A stretch of 64,000 nt of DNA from Rutidosis leptorrhynchoides (lineage: Eukaryota; Streptophyta; Magnoliopsida; Asterales; Asteraceae): NCBI RefSeq assembly GCF_046630445.1, contig NC_092339.1, forward strand, positions 78,391,501 to 78,455,500. The letters run 5' to 3'. Every line of letters begins with the position of its first letter. Positions within the stretch are counted from its first letter, which is position 1. The notes under the pieces are model-generated. The model ran no database searches. It was not told the origin of the DNA and saw nothing but the letters and a program-made list of their open reading frames with translations. Below, piece by piece: positions 26,950 through 40,271 of this stretch. A program made the position numbers and the translations under genes.

Positions 26950-28340
26950 GGATGCACAAAAAATGTGTTTAATGTGTTTTGCAGAATGAAAGGGGTGAAT
27001 CTTCATCCGCGTCCCAGGCTCACAATGCTCCTCCTGAGAATGCAGACGAACAGGAGATTAACGACCAATACAGACAAAATCTACCGCATCAATTCATTTC
27101 ATATTCAAATATACAAGTGGCAGATTTACACCCTAATTTAAGATTTGACAGACATTGGATAGATTATCCAAAATATCAGAGGAACTTACACATTCTTCAG
27201 TCTAAGGATGTTGAAGTGCCCAGGGTGATAGATTGAGAACCGTTAGAAACAGTAGGATTGGCCGAACCAATCAGAGAATTACTTTACCAAAGGTATGGTA
27301 ATTTTACTTTATCAAAGGTATGGTAATTCTACTTTTAACGTAGGCCTGTATATAGGGAATTGTGTGTGGAATTATTATGTAGTGTTGAAATAAATGATCG
27401 GGTAGCTAGCTTAACCGATCGGAGTTTTATTAGATTTTTGTTAGGAGGTGTGATGCGCCATATGTCTCTATTAGATATGGCTCAGGCTTGGTGTATATAT
27501 ACGCCTGAGGAATTAGTATCTGCTGATTGTTAAAGGTTAATAATTAATGGTAGAAAGGTTGATGAAAATTTTGATATGAATGGAATATGGAGTAGAATGA
27601 CTAGCCATAACCGATTTCGTGGGGGGTCTTACTCTTATACCGATATTAATAGAGCTGAGCTTAGAGTGATCCATAGGTATTTAGCAAACTCGATTACACA
27701 GCGAGGTAGGAATAAAGAAAAGGTGAGTGAAAATGATCTATTTTACCTCATGTGTATTCGAGACCCACAGAGCGTTGTAAACATACCTTATTGTGTGGGT
27801 TATTACTTATCGGTAATGGTAAGGGGTATGCGAAATAATAGTATAATAGGAGGTGGAATTTTCATTACTTTAATTGCTGAGTATCTCAATGTGGATAGAA
27901 GTCATGGGGGATTATTAGTTGTACTACCAGAACCCAGTGATAGAATTGATTTACGCGTGTATCATGGTGCAAAGGTTTTAAAGAAACGACATAACGCTGC
28001 AGTACCATATGATGGCGCGCATCCACATGTAGAACGAGATCAGGAGCAAGGTAATGCGGGTGGAGGAAACCAAATGACAGATATACAAAGAATAATGGCC
28101 CAAAGTGCATACAATCAGGCTATGCAATGTGAGTTTCAGGCTTGGCAATATCATCAAGAATATATCAAAGCCTATTTAGCCTCCCAAGGTAGGAACTACA
28201 TTCCTACTGAGCCGTCCTATTTTCCTCCATGGACCGACGATACACGACCACCTTTTCCTACATATGACCCATTCCAAGCGTATCAAAACATATACCACGA
28301 ACTTTGGAACCCCTTCTGGTACAATCAGAATCAACCCTAA
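26950..28340 (+). pseudogene. Element C env-like ORF region (Athila ORF-1-type)
   Basis: The translated sequence holds a middle domain with ENDLFYLMCIRDPQSV, IPYCVGYYLS and a following IGGGIFITLIAEYL block. This is the pattern of the plant 'Athila ORF-1 / putative plant transposon protein' family, found after pol in Athila elements and often called env-like. It ends in an aromatic, Pro-rich tail (WNPFWYNQNQP). No clear signal peptide or membrane segment is seen. Upstream, around 26.35 to 26.98 kb, lies a stretch with GT and TTTTGCAG ends, which would fit the splicing known for env-like messages of this clade. The region is broken about once or twice. Confidence 0.6.
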
Positions 28341-30425
28341 TTTTCTTAGTCTTATTTATTTTATTATTTGTAATGTTACTACTTTTAATACTTATTTTGG
28401 TTTTGTAATAGTTTTTTTTATATAATTTTCTAAGGTTTTAATTATTAGATTTTTATAAATTTTTGAATGTGGGGTGATATTCCAAACTTCAAAAATATGT
28501 ATATATATGTTTGTAGTTTATCTCATGTACAAAACAGGGTAAAACAGCGCACTTTCAAAGGCTGGCATTAAGTTCGGCAAAAGCAACTAATTTTGACGAC
28601 AAGATACAAAATATATGTGAAATAACAACTGCAGGAATGAACAAATGAAGTGCACCATTTATCATTCAAAAAAATAACAATATATTTGGAAACTTTGGTA
28701 AATCTTAATCATCTTTTTACGCTAATCACCCTCAATAATTTAAATTGTTACTAATTGCTTGCAAATGAGGGCATTGCAAGATCTTAAGTGTGGGAAGGGA
28801 TTAAATTCTTTCGGTTTTAAAAAAAATTGACTTATACACTTGGTTTAATAGCTACCGTTAAACTTTACTAGTAACACAGTAGTTGTATTAGAATCTAGTG
28901 CTCTCTGATAATAAAGAACAGCCCTAGTCTTATATACTGACTACCCACTTTTAGTAAAAAAATTTAAAGTTTTTCACCTAAATGAATTCAAAATCATGTT
29001 TATACATATTTATGAACGATAAAACTAGGTGTTAACACCGAAATTATTGTTACCTCGAAAAGGGCATAAATTGAGAAACAACCAAAAACGCTTGAATTCA
29101 TTTAAAATGGAATAGAAGAGAATAAAAAGGCAAAGAAAGAAAAAAATAAAAATCAAGTGTGGGAAAAATTTACCAAGTTATTTAGAACATATATCACATA
29201 TTTTTGTACAAATAATTGAAGATACTTTTGTTTTGGATAATATTAATCAATTTTATCCATTTTATTGTAATATAAATGGAATTTAAAAGGAAGTAAAGTC
29301 TTCCGAGAAAAAGAAACGCATTTCTTGATTTAGGTCAGGAAGTTGTCGTCCAGGCCAGTTGTAGAGTCTACAAAAAACCTTGTAAAGTTTTCTCGAAAAT
29401 CAGCTGGAAATCCACAGACCTCAGCATCAAACAGGGTCGCCATGTGGTCAGACTTATCCTAACTATGAGAGGATCTGTCTCGTACAATGGGGGCACCGTG
29501 TAAATTAGCTTATAAGACTAATGAATCAGATCCCCAGAAAGGATAATCTCCTTAAAGATCAAAAATCGACTTTTAAGACTGATATTACTCAATCCTTGAG
29601 ATTGACCTTAAAGATTGAGAATTCAAACTCATGGAATTTAATGATATCTAAACTCGAGCTTGAACGAGAAAATATTTTGATCAAAATTACAAACCGATTT
29701 GTTTTCTGAAACCCTATTTTCAATGTGTTCATTACCATTGAACGTAAAATCCTAGGAATTCACCTGGAATTCATTAGGTCACCTGAACCAAATCGGGTGT
29801 CAACCTTAAGAACGGTGGTTGCATAGCATGGTCGAAGACAGGACCTTGTGCCAGACCGAAAAACTATAGGGTGATCTTTACTATTGCTCCTACAAAGGAT
29901 AGTAATTGCATCCGACGCGATATAGACCATAATCAAAAGCATGTCATTAGACAGTGCCTTAACAGTTGCTTGTTCAACGCTTTCCTTTACAACCGGACGG
30001 TAGTTTACCGAAAGGTAATATACGGAGCAAGTATACTGGACGTGTTGCTTTCCTAATACAAGGTTAGCAAGTGGGTGACACAAAACCATAAGTTTTGAGC
30101 TAAAATTTTTAAATCTGAAACTCACAAAACCCACAAAAATATTTTGCAAACACCGGTGAAGGGTTATTCTGGAAAACTTATCTAGGGTAAAAGCTAGATT
30201 GAATTTTCACAAGATCAAATGTTTTCATAAAGATCCAATTTCCTAAAGGATCTAAATTTTTATAGTCATGTGGGACTGTAAACCACAATGTTACTATCAT
30301 TGTTCATACCACCGTATTAAAATCACTGATGTACAAAGTGTGAAGAATAAAGAAGTGATTCTAGTAAAGTTATATTCAAGTTCTATATTGCTTGAGGACA
30401 AGCAACGCTCAAGTGTGGGAATATT

Positions 30426-32069
30426 TGATAATGCTAAAAACGAACATATATTTCATAGCATTATCCTTCCAGAAAGACAAGCTTTTAGTTGCAATTGTTC
30501 TAATTCCAAGTAATATTCGTTTAAATAATAAAAGGTGAAGACAAAAGACAGATTCGACGATTTGAAGACGCAAATGAGCAAAATGCTAAAAAGTACAAAG
30601 TACAATCCAAGTGGTTCAATTTATTGATGAGAAACATCTAAAAATTACAAGAGTACAACCCGAGAAATGCAAAGTACAAGATATCTAAGCGTACGTAAGG
30701 ACGTTCGGAAATCCGGAACCGAGACATGAACCCACTATCAACGCGCGACGTAACGGACCTAAAATTACAAATTAACTATGCACATAAATATAATATAATA
30801 TATAATTAATTATGTAAATTATATATATATATATTATATTTATATATTAAATAAATAAACGTCGGCAAGCTAGGATCTAATTTATGTGTGAGCTGGAAAT
30901 CGAAGCTCCGCACTCGCAGAGCTGTGAGGCACAAAACCTCAGCTCTCGTGGAGCACACCAGGGCCCAAATCCCACTATAAAAGGCGATGTAATTCGACGA
31001 AATATTTACACCTTCATCAACTGACATTCACTCTCTCTCAATATATTTATATTTATATTTTATAATTATAATTTTAATATTAAGTTAATAATAATAAGGT
31101 TATAGTAGCGAATGTTTTAAGTTTGTAAGTCGAAACTCTATCCGTGTAACACTACGCGATTAATACTCATTGTAAGTTATGTTCAACCTTTTTAAATTAA
31201 TTTCTCGTAGCTAAGTTATTATTATGTTTATTTAAGCCGAAGTAATCATGATGTTAGACTAAATATTAAGACTGGGTTATTGGGCTTTGGACCATAATTG
31301 GGGTTTGGATAAAAGACCGACACTTGTGGAAATTGGACTATGGACTATTAATGAGCTTTATATTAATTACATGATATCTCGTTGATTTAATATAGAGATT
31401 TATAATTTGACGTATTTATATTTAACCACATACGCTTGATTGGGTACGATGGGCGAGATATCTATAAATACTAATAATTATTCATTTGACCGGACACGGG
31501 GATGAATTAATAGTCCCTGGACTCATTAAAACAGGGGTGGATTACATTCAAGGGTAATTGATGTAATTGTTAACAAAGTATTAAGACCTTGTTACAATTT
31601 AAGTCTCCAATTAGTTGGAATATTTGACTTCGGGTATAAGGATAATTTGACGAAGACTTTCGCACTTTATAATTATGACCGATGGACTATTATGGACAAA
31701 ACCAGATGGACATATCGAATAATTCAGGATAAAGGACAATTAACCCATGGTAATAAATTAAAATCAACACGTCAAACATCATGATTAAGGAAGTTTAAAT
31801 AAGCATAATTCCATTATTTTATATCTCATCGCACTTTTATTTATCGTCATTTTATTTATTGTACTTTTATTTTATTGCACTTTTAATTATCGTACTTTTA
31901 TTTTATCGCATTTTTATTTATCGTCATTTACTTTACGCTTTAAATTAAGTTATATTTATATTTAATATTTTACATTAGGTTTTAATTATGATTTAAGACG
32001 TAAAATCGACAAACCGGTCACTAAAAGGTAAAAAACCCCTTTTATAATAATAATAACACTACTATATTA

Positions 32070-32144
<75 letters not shown>

Positions 32145-32369
32145 TAAAATAAATATAGTGTTAAACTCAGCTAGCTCCATGTGGAACGAACTGGACTTAC
32201 TAAAAACTACACTACTCTAAGATTAGGTACACTGCCTATAAGTGTTGTAGCAAGGTTTAGGTATATCTCATTCTATAAATAAATAAATAACTTGTGTAAA
32301 ATTGTATCGTATTTAATAGTATTTCGTAGTAAAATATAATCTATTTCGTACTACACCTCGCACACATCA
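30426..32369 (+). repeat. Element C 3' LTR
   Basis: Begins TGATAATGCT after the PPT-like AAGTGTGGGAATATT and ends CACACATCA. The TATA box is ACTATAAAAGGC near 30975. Upstream of it are two inverted-repeat boxes (30905-30922, 30939-30954) that differ in sequence from those of B and D. A (TA)n run lies at about 32069-32140. Confidence 0.87.
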
Positions 32370-33224
32370 TGTTGCTTTCCTAATACAAGGTTAGCAAGTG
32401 GGTGACACAAAACCGCAAGTTTTGAGCTAAAATTTTAAAATCTGAAACCCACAAAACCCACAAAAACATTTTGCAAACACCGGTGAATGGTTATTTCGGA
32501 AAACTTATCTAGGGTAAAAGCTAGATTGAATTTTCAAAATATCAAATACTTTCATAAAGATCCAATTTCCTTAAAGGATCTAAATTTTCATAGCCATGTG
32601 AGACTGTAAACCACATCGTTACTATCATTGTTCATACCGCTGTATCAAAATCACTGATGTACAAAGTGTGAAGAATAAAGAAGTGATCCTAGTAAAGTTA
32701 TATTCAAGTTCTATATTGCTTGAGGACAAGCAATGCTCAAGTATGGGAATATTTGATAATGCTAAAAACGAACACATATTTCATAGCATTATCCTTCAAG
32801 AATGACAAGCTTTTAGTTGCAATTGTTCTATTTTCAAGTAATTATCATTTAAATAATAAAAGGTGAAGACAAAAGACAGATTCGATGATTTGAAGACGCA
32901 AACGACCAAAACGCTAAAAAGTACAAAGTACAATCTAAGTGGTTCAATTTATTGATAAGAAATGTCAAAAAATTATAAGGGTACAAGCCGTGAAACGCAA
33001 AGTACAAGATTTCTCAGCGTACGAAAGGACATTTGAAAATCCGGAACGGAGACCTGAACCAACTATCAACGCGCGAGTCAACGGAGCTAAAATTACAAGT
33101 CAACGATGCACAAGAATATAATATAATATATATATAATTATATAAAATTATATATATTATATTATATATTAAATAAAAGCAAGTCGCCCACGTTTTAAAC
33201 TCAATATGGTGTGATCCAGCTGGC

Positions 33225-33301
33225 CATGCGATCGCATGGCCTGGAAGAACAAACTCCATGCGATCGTATGGAGTCCTGTAGCTACCCAAGTCCTATAAAT
33301 A
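33225..33301 (+). promoter_or_regulatory. LTR promoter: paired palindromes and TATA box
   Basis: CATGCGATCGCATG at 33225-33238 and CATGCGATCGTATG at 33257-33270 lie 18 bp apart, and a TATA box (CTATAAATAG) follows about 22 bp later. The same order occurs in both LTRs of element B. That this is the LTR promoter is inferred from the TATA box and its position. Confidence 0.55.
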
Positions 33302-34386
33302 GCAACATTTTTGGCCGAATTATGTACACCTTTTTCTACTTCAATCTCTCAATCTATATTTATATTTATAATTTTAATTTTAATATTAAGTTAATAATAA
33401 TAAGGTTATAGTATCAAATGTTTTAAGTTTGTAAGTCGAAATTCTGTCCGTGTAACACTACGCGATTAATACTCATTGTAAGTTATGTTCAACCTTTTTA
33501 AATTAATGTCTCGTAGCTAAGTTATTATTATGCTTATTTAAGCCGAAGTAATCGTGATGTTGGACTAAATATTAAAGACGGGGTTATTGGGCTTTGGACC
33601 ATAATTGGGGTTTGAACAAAAGACCGACACTTGTGGAAATTAGACTATGGGCTATTAATGGGCTTTATATTTGTTTAACTGAATGATAGTTCGTTAATTT
33701 AATATAGAGATCTACAATTTGACGTATCTATAAATAACCACATACACTCGATCGGATACGATGGGCGGGATATTTATAAATACTAATAATCGTTCATTTG
33801 ACCGGACACGGGGATGAATTAATAGTCAATGGACTCATTAAAACAGGGGTGGATTACATACAAGAAAAATTGGTGTAATTGTTAACAACGTATTAAAACC
33901 TTGGGTTACACACAGTCGATAACCTGGTGTAATCATTAACAAAGTATTAAGACCTTGTTACAGTTTAAATCCCCAATTAGTTGGAATATTTGACTTCGGG
34001 TATAAGGGTAATTTGACGAGGACACTCGCACTTTATATTTATGACCGATGGACTATTATGGACAAAAACCAGATGGACGTATCAAATAAACCAGGACAAA
34101 GGACAATTAACCCATGGTAATAAATTAAAATCAACACGTCAAACATCATGATTACGGAAGTTTAAATAAGTATAATTCCTTTATTTTTTATCTCATCGTA
34201 CTTTTATTTACCGCCATTTTATTTATCGTACTTTAAATTATCGTACTTTTAATTATCGCATTTTTATTTATCGTCATTTACTTTACATTAAGTTATATTT
34301 ATTTTTAATATTTTGCATTAGGACTTAAAATCGACAAACCGGTCATTAAACGGTAAAACCCCCCTTTTATAATAATAATAGTACTA

Positions 34387-34463
<77 letters not shown>

Positions 34464-34467
<4 letters not shown>

Positions 34468-35077
34468 CCAATCCATGGATAAGCACTAAATGGGGCACAA
34501 ACTGGATAAGTAAAATTTCAATTTTTTTTTTTTTTTAAAAACGATCCTTTAATATGCAAATAGAAGAAAACGAAAAAATTTTAAAAAGTTTTTTAACAAA
34601 ATCGTTCGAAAATCGATGATGAATGGTAAACATTGATGATGAATGGTAAAAATTGATGATGAATGGTAAAATTAACCATTCATCTGGTTAATTATCATTC
34701 ATTTTTGTTCGCGATGAATGATAAAATTAATCAATGCTAAAAAAAAGCAGATGAATGATTAATTTAACCATTCATCTGTTTATGATGAATGATAAAAAAA
34801 CAGATGAATGGTTAATTTAACCATTCATCTGGTTTTTTTAGTATTGATTAATTTTATCATTCATCGTAAACAAGATGAATGATAAATTAACCCGATGAAT
34901 GGTTAATTTTACCATTCATCATCGATTTTTGAAAGATTTTGAACTTTTTTTTTATGAAAAAAATTGATTAGAGGTGCATTTTAATGCAGATTTATGAATG
35001 TAAAAAAAAATTCAAAAAAAAAATTTTATTTTACTTATCCCGTTTGTACTCCTTTTAAGCTTATCCATGAATCGTGC

Positions 35078-35080
<3 letters not shown>
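34464..35080. mobile_element. Fold-back MITE in an AT microsatellite
   Basis: The ends are imperfect inverted repeats of about 50 bp: left TGGACCAATCCATGGATAAG, right (reverse complement) TGGGCACGATTCATGGATAA, both continuing to GGATAAGTAAAAT. The middle is a chain of smaller inverted repeats built from GATGAATGGTAAAATTAACC-like words and their complements (34615-34925). TA lies on both sides. No ORF is present. Superfamily is uncertain; the TA flanks come from the microsatellite and cannot be read as a target repeat. Confidence 0.7.
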
Positions 35081-35152
<72 letters not shown>

Positions 35153-35404
35153 AATATAGTTAATAAAAATATAGCGTTAAACTCAGTTGTATCCCTGTGG
35201 AACGAACCGGACTTACTAAAACCTACACTACTCTACGATTAGGTACACTGCCTATAAGTGTTGTAGCAAGGTTTAGGTATATCCATTCTATAAATAAATT
35301 AAAACTTGTGTAATTTGTATCGTATTTTGTAATAAAAATATCGTATTTAATATTATTTCGTAATAAAATATAATAGTATTTCGTACCCCACCTCGCACAC
35401 ATCA

Positions 35405-38168
35405 GTTTGCTTAGATTGTTTATGTCGATACAACTTCTTTCTATAGTAAACCATTTGCTATTTGAAAGACTCGATATCTTTTGTAAGCTTGATATTTTCA
35501 CCACTTTTCATGACAATCTCATGATTTAAATCACATATTTTATCATTTAACCGCTTACTCTAGTTGAAATTGTTTATGTTTCGCTTTTTGAATTTCATAT
35601 TCTTCCAAAAGGGCATTTGCTCTCAATGATTCCCCAGTCCTTTCAATTTTCAAGGACTTGATGGTCATGTTTAATTCCACAATATCCTTTTCAAGTTTAA
35701 TGACAGAAGCATGAACTTGAATTGGATTCATCTGTTGCACACTTGAGGAATCAGCTAAGGTAAAGTTATCAGCTTTGAGTTTATCATTTTTACTTTCTAA
35801 AACATTTACCTTTTCGGAAAAATCTTTATTTTCTTTAACAAATTCGGAAATGGTTGATGATTTTTCTTGCAATTCATATTTTAAAGAATCGAGTTTTCTT
35901 TCAAATATTTATTCACCTTTTAAGCTGCGAAGTTTATTGGGCAAACATTTTGACAATTCAGTTAGTGCAATATAGTCGTTATGGGATAGTACCTCAAAGT
36001 TGGTTTCCTCTGTTTCAAATTCAGGAGAATTAGATCCTTCGAAATCCTTTGACGATGTCTGCAGATCCATATAACAGAAGTTTGCTTGATGAATCATGTT
36101 TTCATTTTACGTCGAAGCTTTCTGTTTGGCCAATAACATCATGCACCGATAGTATTTCTCATCCATTTTCACGGGACTAACAAAGTGACCGTTGAACTCA
36201 GGCTTCTGATTAAATAAGGATGCAGATGTAATTCGTAGTTGGTTGTTTTTGGATTTGACTTTTGATATTTGGTGATTTACAGCTTCTGTAAACAAGGCAA
36301 GTATCTTATTAAGGTCCGAATCTCTCGTATTCACTCTGAGAGCTAATGGGTCTTTGGTCGTCATATTTAAAACTTGAATGATTCAAATCACCTGAATAAC
36401 ACCTAAAATACCAAAACTACAAACAAAAATTGAATATCAAATAGGAAATGACTTTCAGAGTCAAAGTTGACTTTTGCTAGCAAATTGGGCTTCAATTATA
36501 AACTAAGTGATTATGAATTGGATTATGGATTTGCACTCAATGGGCTTTAACTTTTAATATCTTGTTTGAAACACTTGATATCATGTTGGGCTTGTTAACA
36601 AGAGTTATAACAATTGGGCTATGATCTTGGGCTTGTAATATTAATGGGCTGCAGCAATGATAAAAAAATGAAATGCCTTAGCCTAGATTCGAATCCTTGA
36701 TCACCTGATTCCAACAAACTCACGCTTAACCACCCCTCCCTACTTTATTAACTTGAAATATTACCTAGCTAAATACTTATAACCCTGAAACATTTATCTA
36801 CTTCTTTCTCAAAGTATAAACGAATAGAACAAACGTCATCACCCTAAATCAATTTAGTCCTTCTTCAACCCTCAAATACAATAACCCTAATTTCTTAAAC
36901 ACTATGAATTCCTTAAGATCGGAGCAGAAACGTTTTCTTCTTCCCAACCCTTAAACACAGAGCGCATGAAACCTAATTTTTTTAATTGGATCAATCTGCT
37001 TCAAAAAGTTGTGATTGCTTGAAACAATGATTTCGGTTGTGTACTATAAAGATGATTTCAACTGGAATTGGGCAGCACAATGACTAATTTTGATGATTTG
37101 GTAAAATATTCAATCGGTCGATGGATCAAACGATGGTGTGATAATCAGTGGATGAAATTTTCAATTTAATTATGGTCTTCTAAATCGGTTGTGTATAACC
37201 GATGGTGTCTGAATCAATGGATACACAATTGTTCGTGGGTGTTCTTGAGGATTTGAAGATTCCGGTGGTGGTGCTACGATGGTCTACGGTGGTTGTTTGC
37301 CTGAAAGTCACAAATTAGCACCAAATTGCAGGTAAACACATGAAATTAATCCTTATAGATTGCTAGTTACTCGATTAGTACATATCAATCACAAACAAGC
37401 ACATAAACATCATGAAATTTCAGTTTTAATGAATTGTTGGCCAAACACTTTTTGAACAAAAAATTTCTGATCAAGCAATGAATTTAACTGATTAAGGCCA
37501 GTAATTACAAAAGAATGATCACTCTATGATCTAGAAACAAGCTACACTAACAGTTTTCATTTACAATCAATTAATCTCAAGTGCCTGTTTCAATCAGAAA
37601 AACAGAGCAGTTTATGCATTTCAATCAAATTGAGCACACAAACAAGTTATGGATCGATGTAATTGATACTTATGCTCTGATACCAAATGAAAACACGTAA
37701 ATTCAGATCAATTCATGCTTTTGTGCTAATATGAATGTAACAGTATGTATGTTTGTATGCGTATATGTATAAATATCAATGTGTATGTATATGCAAGTAT
37801 GTTTATGTATGAACGATGATGTAAAACTGAATGATAAACACATAATTAAGCATAACAAATAGTTAAGATTACTAGTGTGAGAGTGTTGGTTACAATGTGA
37901 GCTTGAGAGAGTTTTGCTAAGTGTGTGAAGGTGATGGTGTGAGGGATTGGTACAAAATGAGAGGGTTACCAAGGTTAGCTTAATTACTAAGCTAGGTGGA
38001 GGTATTTATACTCCTAAGACTTATACAAATTGCATCTAAAATTAGACTTATCAATATGTTTGAATAAATAACACCTACTGTATATAATTCATAAACTAGA
38101 GTGATTCCCCAATATATGACTAAAATCATTCGTTATTAGTGTTTAACCGAAAATTAAGTTTTTACATT
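35405..38168 (-). mobile_element. Ty1/copia-type element, 5' part, cut by element D
   Basis: It reads leftward: LTR 38168-37688 (outer end approximate), primer site 37685-37674 (TGGTATCAGAGC, matching initiator tRNA-Met), a long leader, then a gag-like coding region between about 36364 and 35555. That region has KALAKQKAST-like and coiled-coil segments (EKVNVLESKNDKLKADNF) known to me from plant copia polyproteins. Everything downstream is missing in the window because element D abuts here. The fragment is broken, with two or three interruptions. A TATA box (GTATAAATACC on the - strand, near 38000) lies in the LTR. Confidence 0.7.
37674..37685 (-). other. tRNA-Met primer site of the copia fragment
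   Basis: TGGTATCAGAGC on the - strand, two bases from the LTR end (TTTTCA). It sets the direction of the fragment. Confidence 0.85.
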
Positions 38169-38640
38169 ATACTCTGTAGTATGGTAAGGGAGGTTAGTCG
38201 GGCTCCGCTACGCTCGGCATGGAAAACGAAAACAAAAGTATAATTAGAGGATAAAAATTTAAGGGAGATAAAATGAACAACTAAAAGTCGATGGAAGAAA
38301 TTAAAAATTAAAAATTAGAGGGTGAAAATTTGAAAAGCAAAATTAGAAGGGTGAGATGGATAAAAGGGGAAAATTTTGAGGCAACAATTACCAACTAATC
38401 GAAATGACCATTCTATTTATTATTCAAAAACATATTATATAACCACTAAAAATGTGATGGGCAAAATGATTAAAAAGACAATCCTATCTATGTGAACAGC
38501 AAAATAACCTTCACAATTATCTTTTCCGAATGACGATATCGGCATCATCCAGATGGGACTTAACCACTTTCGCGATCATATGACACTCACTCACACACAC
38601 GTTAGGAGGAAATCTAATTCGCGACGATGTTGGCAGTACC
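38169..38640. other. Intergenic, purine-rich stretch, no gene seen
   Basis: 38217-38390 is strongly A/G-biased on the + strand (AATTAGAGG and GTGAAAATTTG words). It starts with GGGCTCCGCTACGCTCGG. No ORF or repeat ends could be defined. Confidence 0.4.
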
Positions 38641-39197
38641 CATTGTTGCAAAACTCGGAATAACTCGGCGATTACTCGCGGGGTTCTTGGTTTCACTAGC
38701 TGGCCGAGTTCTCGAGCTCCAACTCGGCTAAAAACTCAGTCAACAGACGGTCAACGGTGGTCAGCGGTCGGTCAAAGATCGGTCAAACGGTGGTCAGTGA
38801 CAAATTGATGAATTGATAACAAAAACTGAACTTACCTTGTCATTTTTTGAAGATTAAAGTGTAAAGATGAGATGCAGATGTAAAAGATGAGTATCTACAT
38901 TAAATAAAAGATGAAGAGGAAGATGTAATGTGCCTTGAAACTCGCTGTGTATATTTAATTCAATTAAAATATTGAAATCCACCCTACAACGAAAGAAAAC
39001 GACAGAATAACTTAAAAGAGTGTAGGGATTTTTAAATTGATAAGTGAGCTTCATTAATAAATGAACTATGATTTTCTTATTAATGAAAAATAAATATAAA
39101 TGGGCTGATAATGGGCTCTTTTAAAAATAATAAATGGGTTCTATTAAATTATATTTATTTATATTCAATTTAGTTATATACTAAAATATATTTATGT

Positions 39198-39293
<96 letters not shown>

Positions 39294-39408
39294 ATTAAAA
39301 TGTCAACAAAAGTCAACAAAAGTCAACATCTGATATCTACTCGAGTCGCCGAGAACTCTTTAAAAATCTCCGGCCGAGTTTTCTCCAAATTGCGAGTTTT
39401 ACAACTTT
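38641..39408. mobile_element. Nonautonomous TIR element, possibly Mutator-like
   Basis: The ends are inverted repeats around GTTGCAAAACTCGG (left) and GTTGTAAAACTCGC (right, reverse complement). Both sides continue with ACTCGG/CGAGT words and then with clusters of GGTCAACGG (left) or TCAACAAAAG (right). Just outside are 9-bp near-identical direct repeats, GGCAGTACC (38632-38640) and GGCGGTACC (39409-39417). A 9-bp repeat would suit a Mutator-like element. A (TA)n run fills 39200-39287. No transposase is present. Confidence 0.5.
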
Positions 39409-39463
39409 GGCGGTACCATCGAAGATTGTGAACTCCCATAACTTTGTGTAACTAGTCTTATTA

Positions 39464-40271
39464 TCTATCTATACATATTATAAAACGCGGTAAATAAATC
39501 CTACGTGTCAGCTTGACAATTAATCTTCTAATTTTATCCTACGTGTCAGCTTAGGAATGAAACTTCTAATTTTATTTTATTCATTATCTAATATAATTAT
39601 ATAATATTAATAATATCGGATTTTATGGATAAACTTCTAATTTTATTATATTACTATATATAAATATAATAATTATACTGGATTTTATGGATACGACACT
39701 TTAATAAAACCCGAGTAATATGTTATATGGATATGATTTATATTAAAATAATAATAATAATATATTTATATTATGATCACGTTCCTTTTTTCATTTTTTA
39801 ATTTAATTAATTTTATTAATATATTGAAAAATAAAACAAACGAATTGTCTTATTAAGCAATGAGAATATGGGGTGTTTTCATTTGATTGGCCAAGAGTTC
39901 TACTCCCTTCTCCCAAATCTATTGTTCCCAGACAAACAGCACATAGTTTAAGAAAAGGTACTTGTCACAATACTTTTTTGTTAACTTTTCAGTCTTACTC
40001 TTTACTTTTTACCTACTTTTTTGTCATACATAAATAAAGTAGGGGCAAAAAGAGTTTTATCACATTATTCTTTTCCATTTATGAACGTGGATAATTAATT
40101 TGAGACATCTTAAAATGGAATTGTGGACTATAGATTTAGGACGAGGAGTCTAATAAATGATCATGTGTTCACAGTAAAAATTATTGTTTACGGACGGGCT
40201 CATAATATTCACTATTTTTACCTGAAACGTATATTTATCGTGTCCGTCCGTGGATGGGCTCAAAAAACTAG
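39464..40271 (+). mobile_element. Candidate nonautonomous Helitron
   Basis: Starts TCTATCTATACATATTATAA after an A, ends CTAG before a T, and has a short stem (GTCCGTCC-GTGG-ATGGGC) about 8-10 bp before the end. These are the marks of plant Helitrons (5' TC, 3' hairpin plus CTRR, insertion between A and T). An earlier GGACGGGCTC at 40193 echoes the hairpin. No Rep/helicase ORF. The ends are short motifs, so a chance match remains possible. Confidence 0.55.

Larger units (their letters stand above)
25198..32369 (+). mobile_element. Element C, right segment: env-like ORF, 3' noncoding part and LTR
   Basis: Element C resumes right after element B's target repeat. In order there is noncoding sequence (about 25320-26130), a spacer with a paired-box motif (26133-26183), the env-like ORF region (to 28340), about 2 kb of noncoding sequence that matches 16825-18630 of B in reverse, several PPT-like AAGTGTGGGRA tracts, and the 3' LTR 30426-32369. 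RT and integrase are absent, as in B. The copy is broken; it must be older than B, which it hosts. Confidence 0.8.
32370..35404 (+). mobile_element. Element D: second 3' end of the Athila-like family, directly after C
   Basis: 32370-32753 repeats the internal 3' part of C (matching 30046-30425), then a second LTR runs from 32754 to 35404. The arrangement could be C inserted into D (D's 5' part far to the left) or a tandem rearrangement. The right flank starts GTTTG in copia-element sequence. No coding part is present. Confidence 0.75.
32754..35404 (+). repeat. Element D 3' LTR carrying a fold-back insert
   Basis: Reads TGATAATGCT to CACACATCA, as in C, but is longer (2.65 kb) because of a roughly 617-bp insert in its AT microsatellite. 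TATA box CCTATAAATAG is near 33291-33301. Confidence 0.85.

Noticed and set aside
35223-35504. - strand frame across the end of the D LTR
   Set aside because: It crosses the LTR boundary into the copia fragment and has no family features; chance frame.
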